Position numbers and translations under genes: made by a program
Part shown: piece after piece, positions 6,591 to 6,732 of the stretch
How the letters are laid out: each line of letters opens with the position of its first letter
Position numbering within the stretch: the first letter of the stretch is position 1
DNA from: Burkholderiales bacterium
GTDB lineage: Bacteria > Pseudomonadota > Gammaproteobacteria > Burkholderiales > Burkholderiaceae_F
Assembly: GCA_021298875.1 (NCBI GenBank)
Contig: JAJTHJ010000293.1
Span: 1 to 6,732, forward strand
DNA length: 6,732 nt
Direction: 5' to 3'
The notes under the pieces: generated by a model
Told to the model about the DNA's origin: nothing
The model's input: the letters and a program-made list of their open reading frames with translations, nothing else
Databases searched by the model: none

Positions 6591-6687
6591 CCCTCACCCC
6601 CGGCCCCTCTCCCGCTGATGCGGGCGAGGGGAGAAACCCTCGCCCGCATCAGCGGGAGAGGGTGGCCGCGTAGCGGCCGGGTGAGGG
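6591..6687. repeat. Nested inverted repeat, REP/BIME-like, in the spacer before potH
   Basis: Two perfect 26-nt arms, 6605-6630 and 6637-6662, are reverse complements separated by the 6-nt loop GAGAAA. Outer arms CCCTCACCC (6591-6599) and GGGTGAGGG (6679-6687) pair around them, with a further GGCC pairing after a small bulge. Each 26-nt arm is also a hairpin by itself: CCCTC and CCCGC pair with GCGGG and GAGGG around a TGAT loop, with one mismatch. A third small hairpin, GGCCGC-GTA-GCGGCC, occupies 6664-6678. The unit is thus two head-to-head REP-like hairpins. No run of T follows on either strand, so it is not a classic intrinsic terminator, though it could slow decay or cause partial termination of upstream mRNA. 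CCCTCACCCC...CCTCTCCC-type repeats are common between genes in many G+C-rich proteobacteria, as I recall. The pairing is certain; the mobile-element family is not. Confidence 0.9.
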
Positions 6688-6716
6688 CGCGGCGTTTCAT
6701 CGCGGTACGACCATCG

Positions 6717-6732
6717 TCAACTGGTCAACACC
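6717..6732 (-). CDS. potG: Probable C-terminal end of the upstream potG-type ATPase gene
   Basis: At the right edge the minus strand reads VLTS followed by TGA (stop at 6719-6717). PotG-type ATPases of putrescine importers end, as I recall for E. coli PotG, in a similar V-V-L-T-x tail, and the E. coli order potF-potG-potH-potI would place potG exactly here. Four residues cannot prove this. A second open frame reads GVDQLTMVVPR and stops at 6699-6697, so an unrelated upstream gene ending there is possible. If the potG reading is right, about 160 bp with the inverted repeat separate it from potH. Confidence 0.42.

Overview
The window looks like chromosomal DNA of a G+C-rich proteobacterium, most likely a betaproteobacterium; Rhodocyclales/Zoogloeaceae-type is a guess. 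The basis is the strong G/C bias at third codon positions, Gram-negative signal peptides, an outer-membrane protein ending in Phe, and PepN, PuuC and PotHI sequences close to the proteobacterial families. Every gene I can support lies on the minus strand, so transcription runs from the right edge to the left. The long plus-strand open frames are antisense shadows.

Right to left: five codons at 6717-6732 are probably the very end of an upstream potG-type ATPase gene. An intergenic stretch of about 160 bp follows, holding a large nested inverted repeat (6591-6687) of REP/BIME type. Then come potH and potI, two polyamine ABC-transporter permeases overlapping by an ATGA. After 43 bp comes a signal-peptide-bearing outer-membrane beta-barrel protein with an N-terminal periplasmic coiled coil. 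One base later begins a puuC/kauB-type aldehyde dehydrogenase. A 163-bp gap leads to a small exported HbpS/GlcG-family (DUF336) protein. Finally comes the N-terminal 367 codons of pepN (aminopeptidase N), cut by the left edge.

The spacing from potH to puuC (4-nt overlap, 43 bp, 1 bp, no visible terminator) points to one transcription unit. Read as a unit, it could take a diamine such as putrescine across the outer membrane (the barrel protein, hypothetical), across the inner membrane (PotHI with a binding protein and ATPase outside the window), and into catabolism (PuuC-type oxidation of the aminoaldehyde made from the polyamine). The transporter and dehydrogenase assignments are firm. The role of the barrel protein is inferred only from its position and is the most interesting hypothesis here. 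The DUF336 protein and pepN look like separate downstream genes without an evident functional link.
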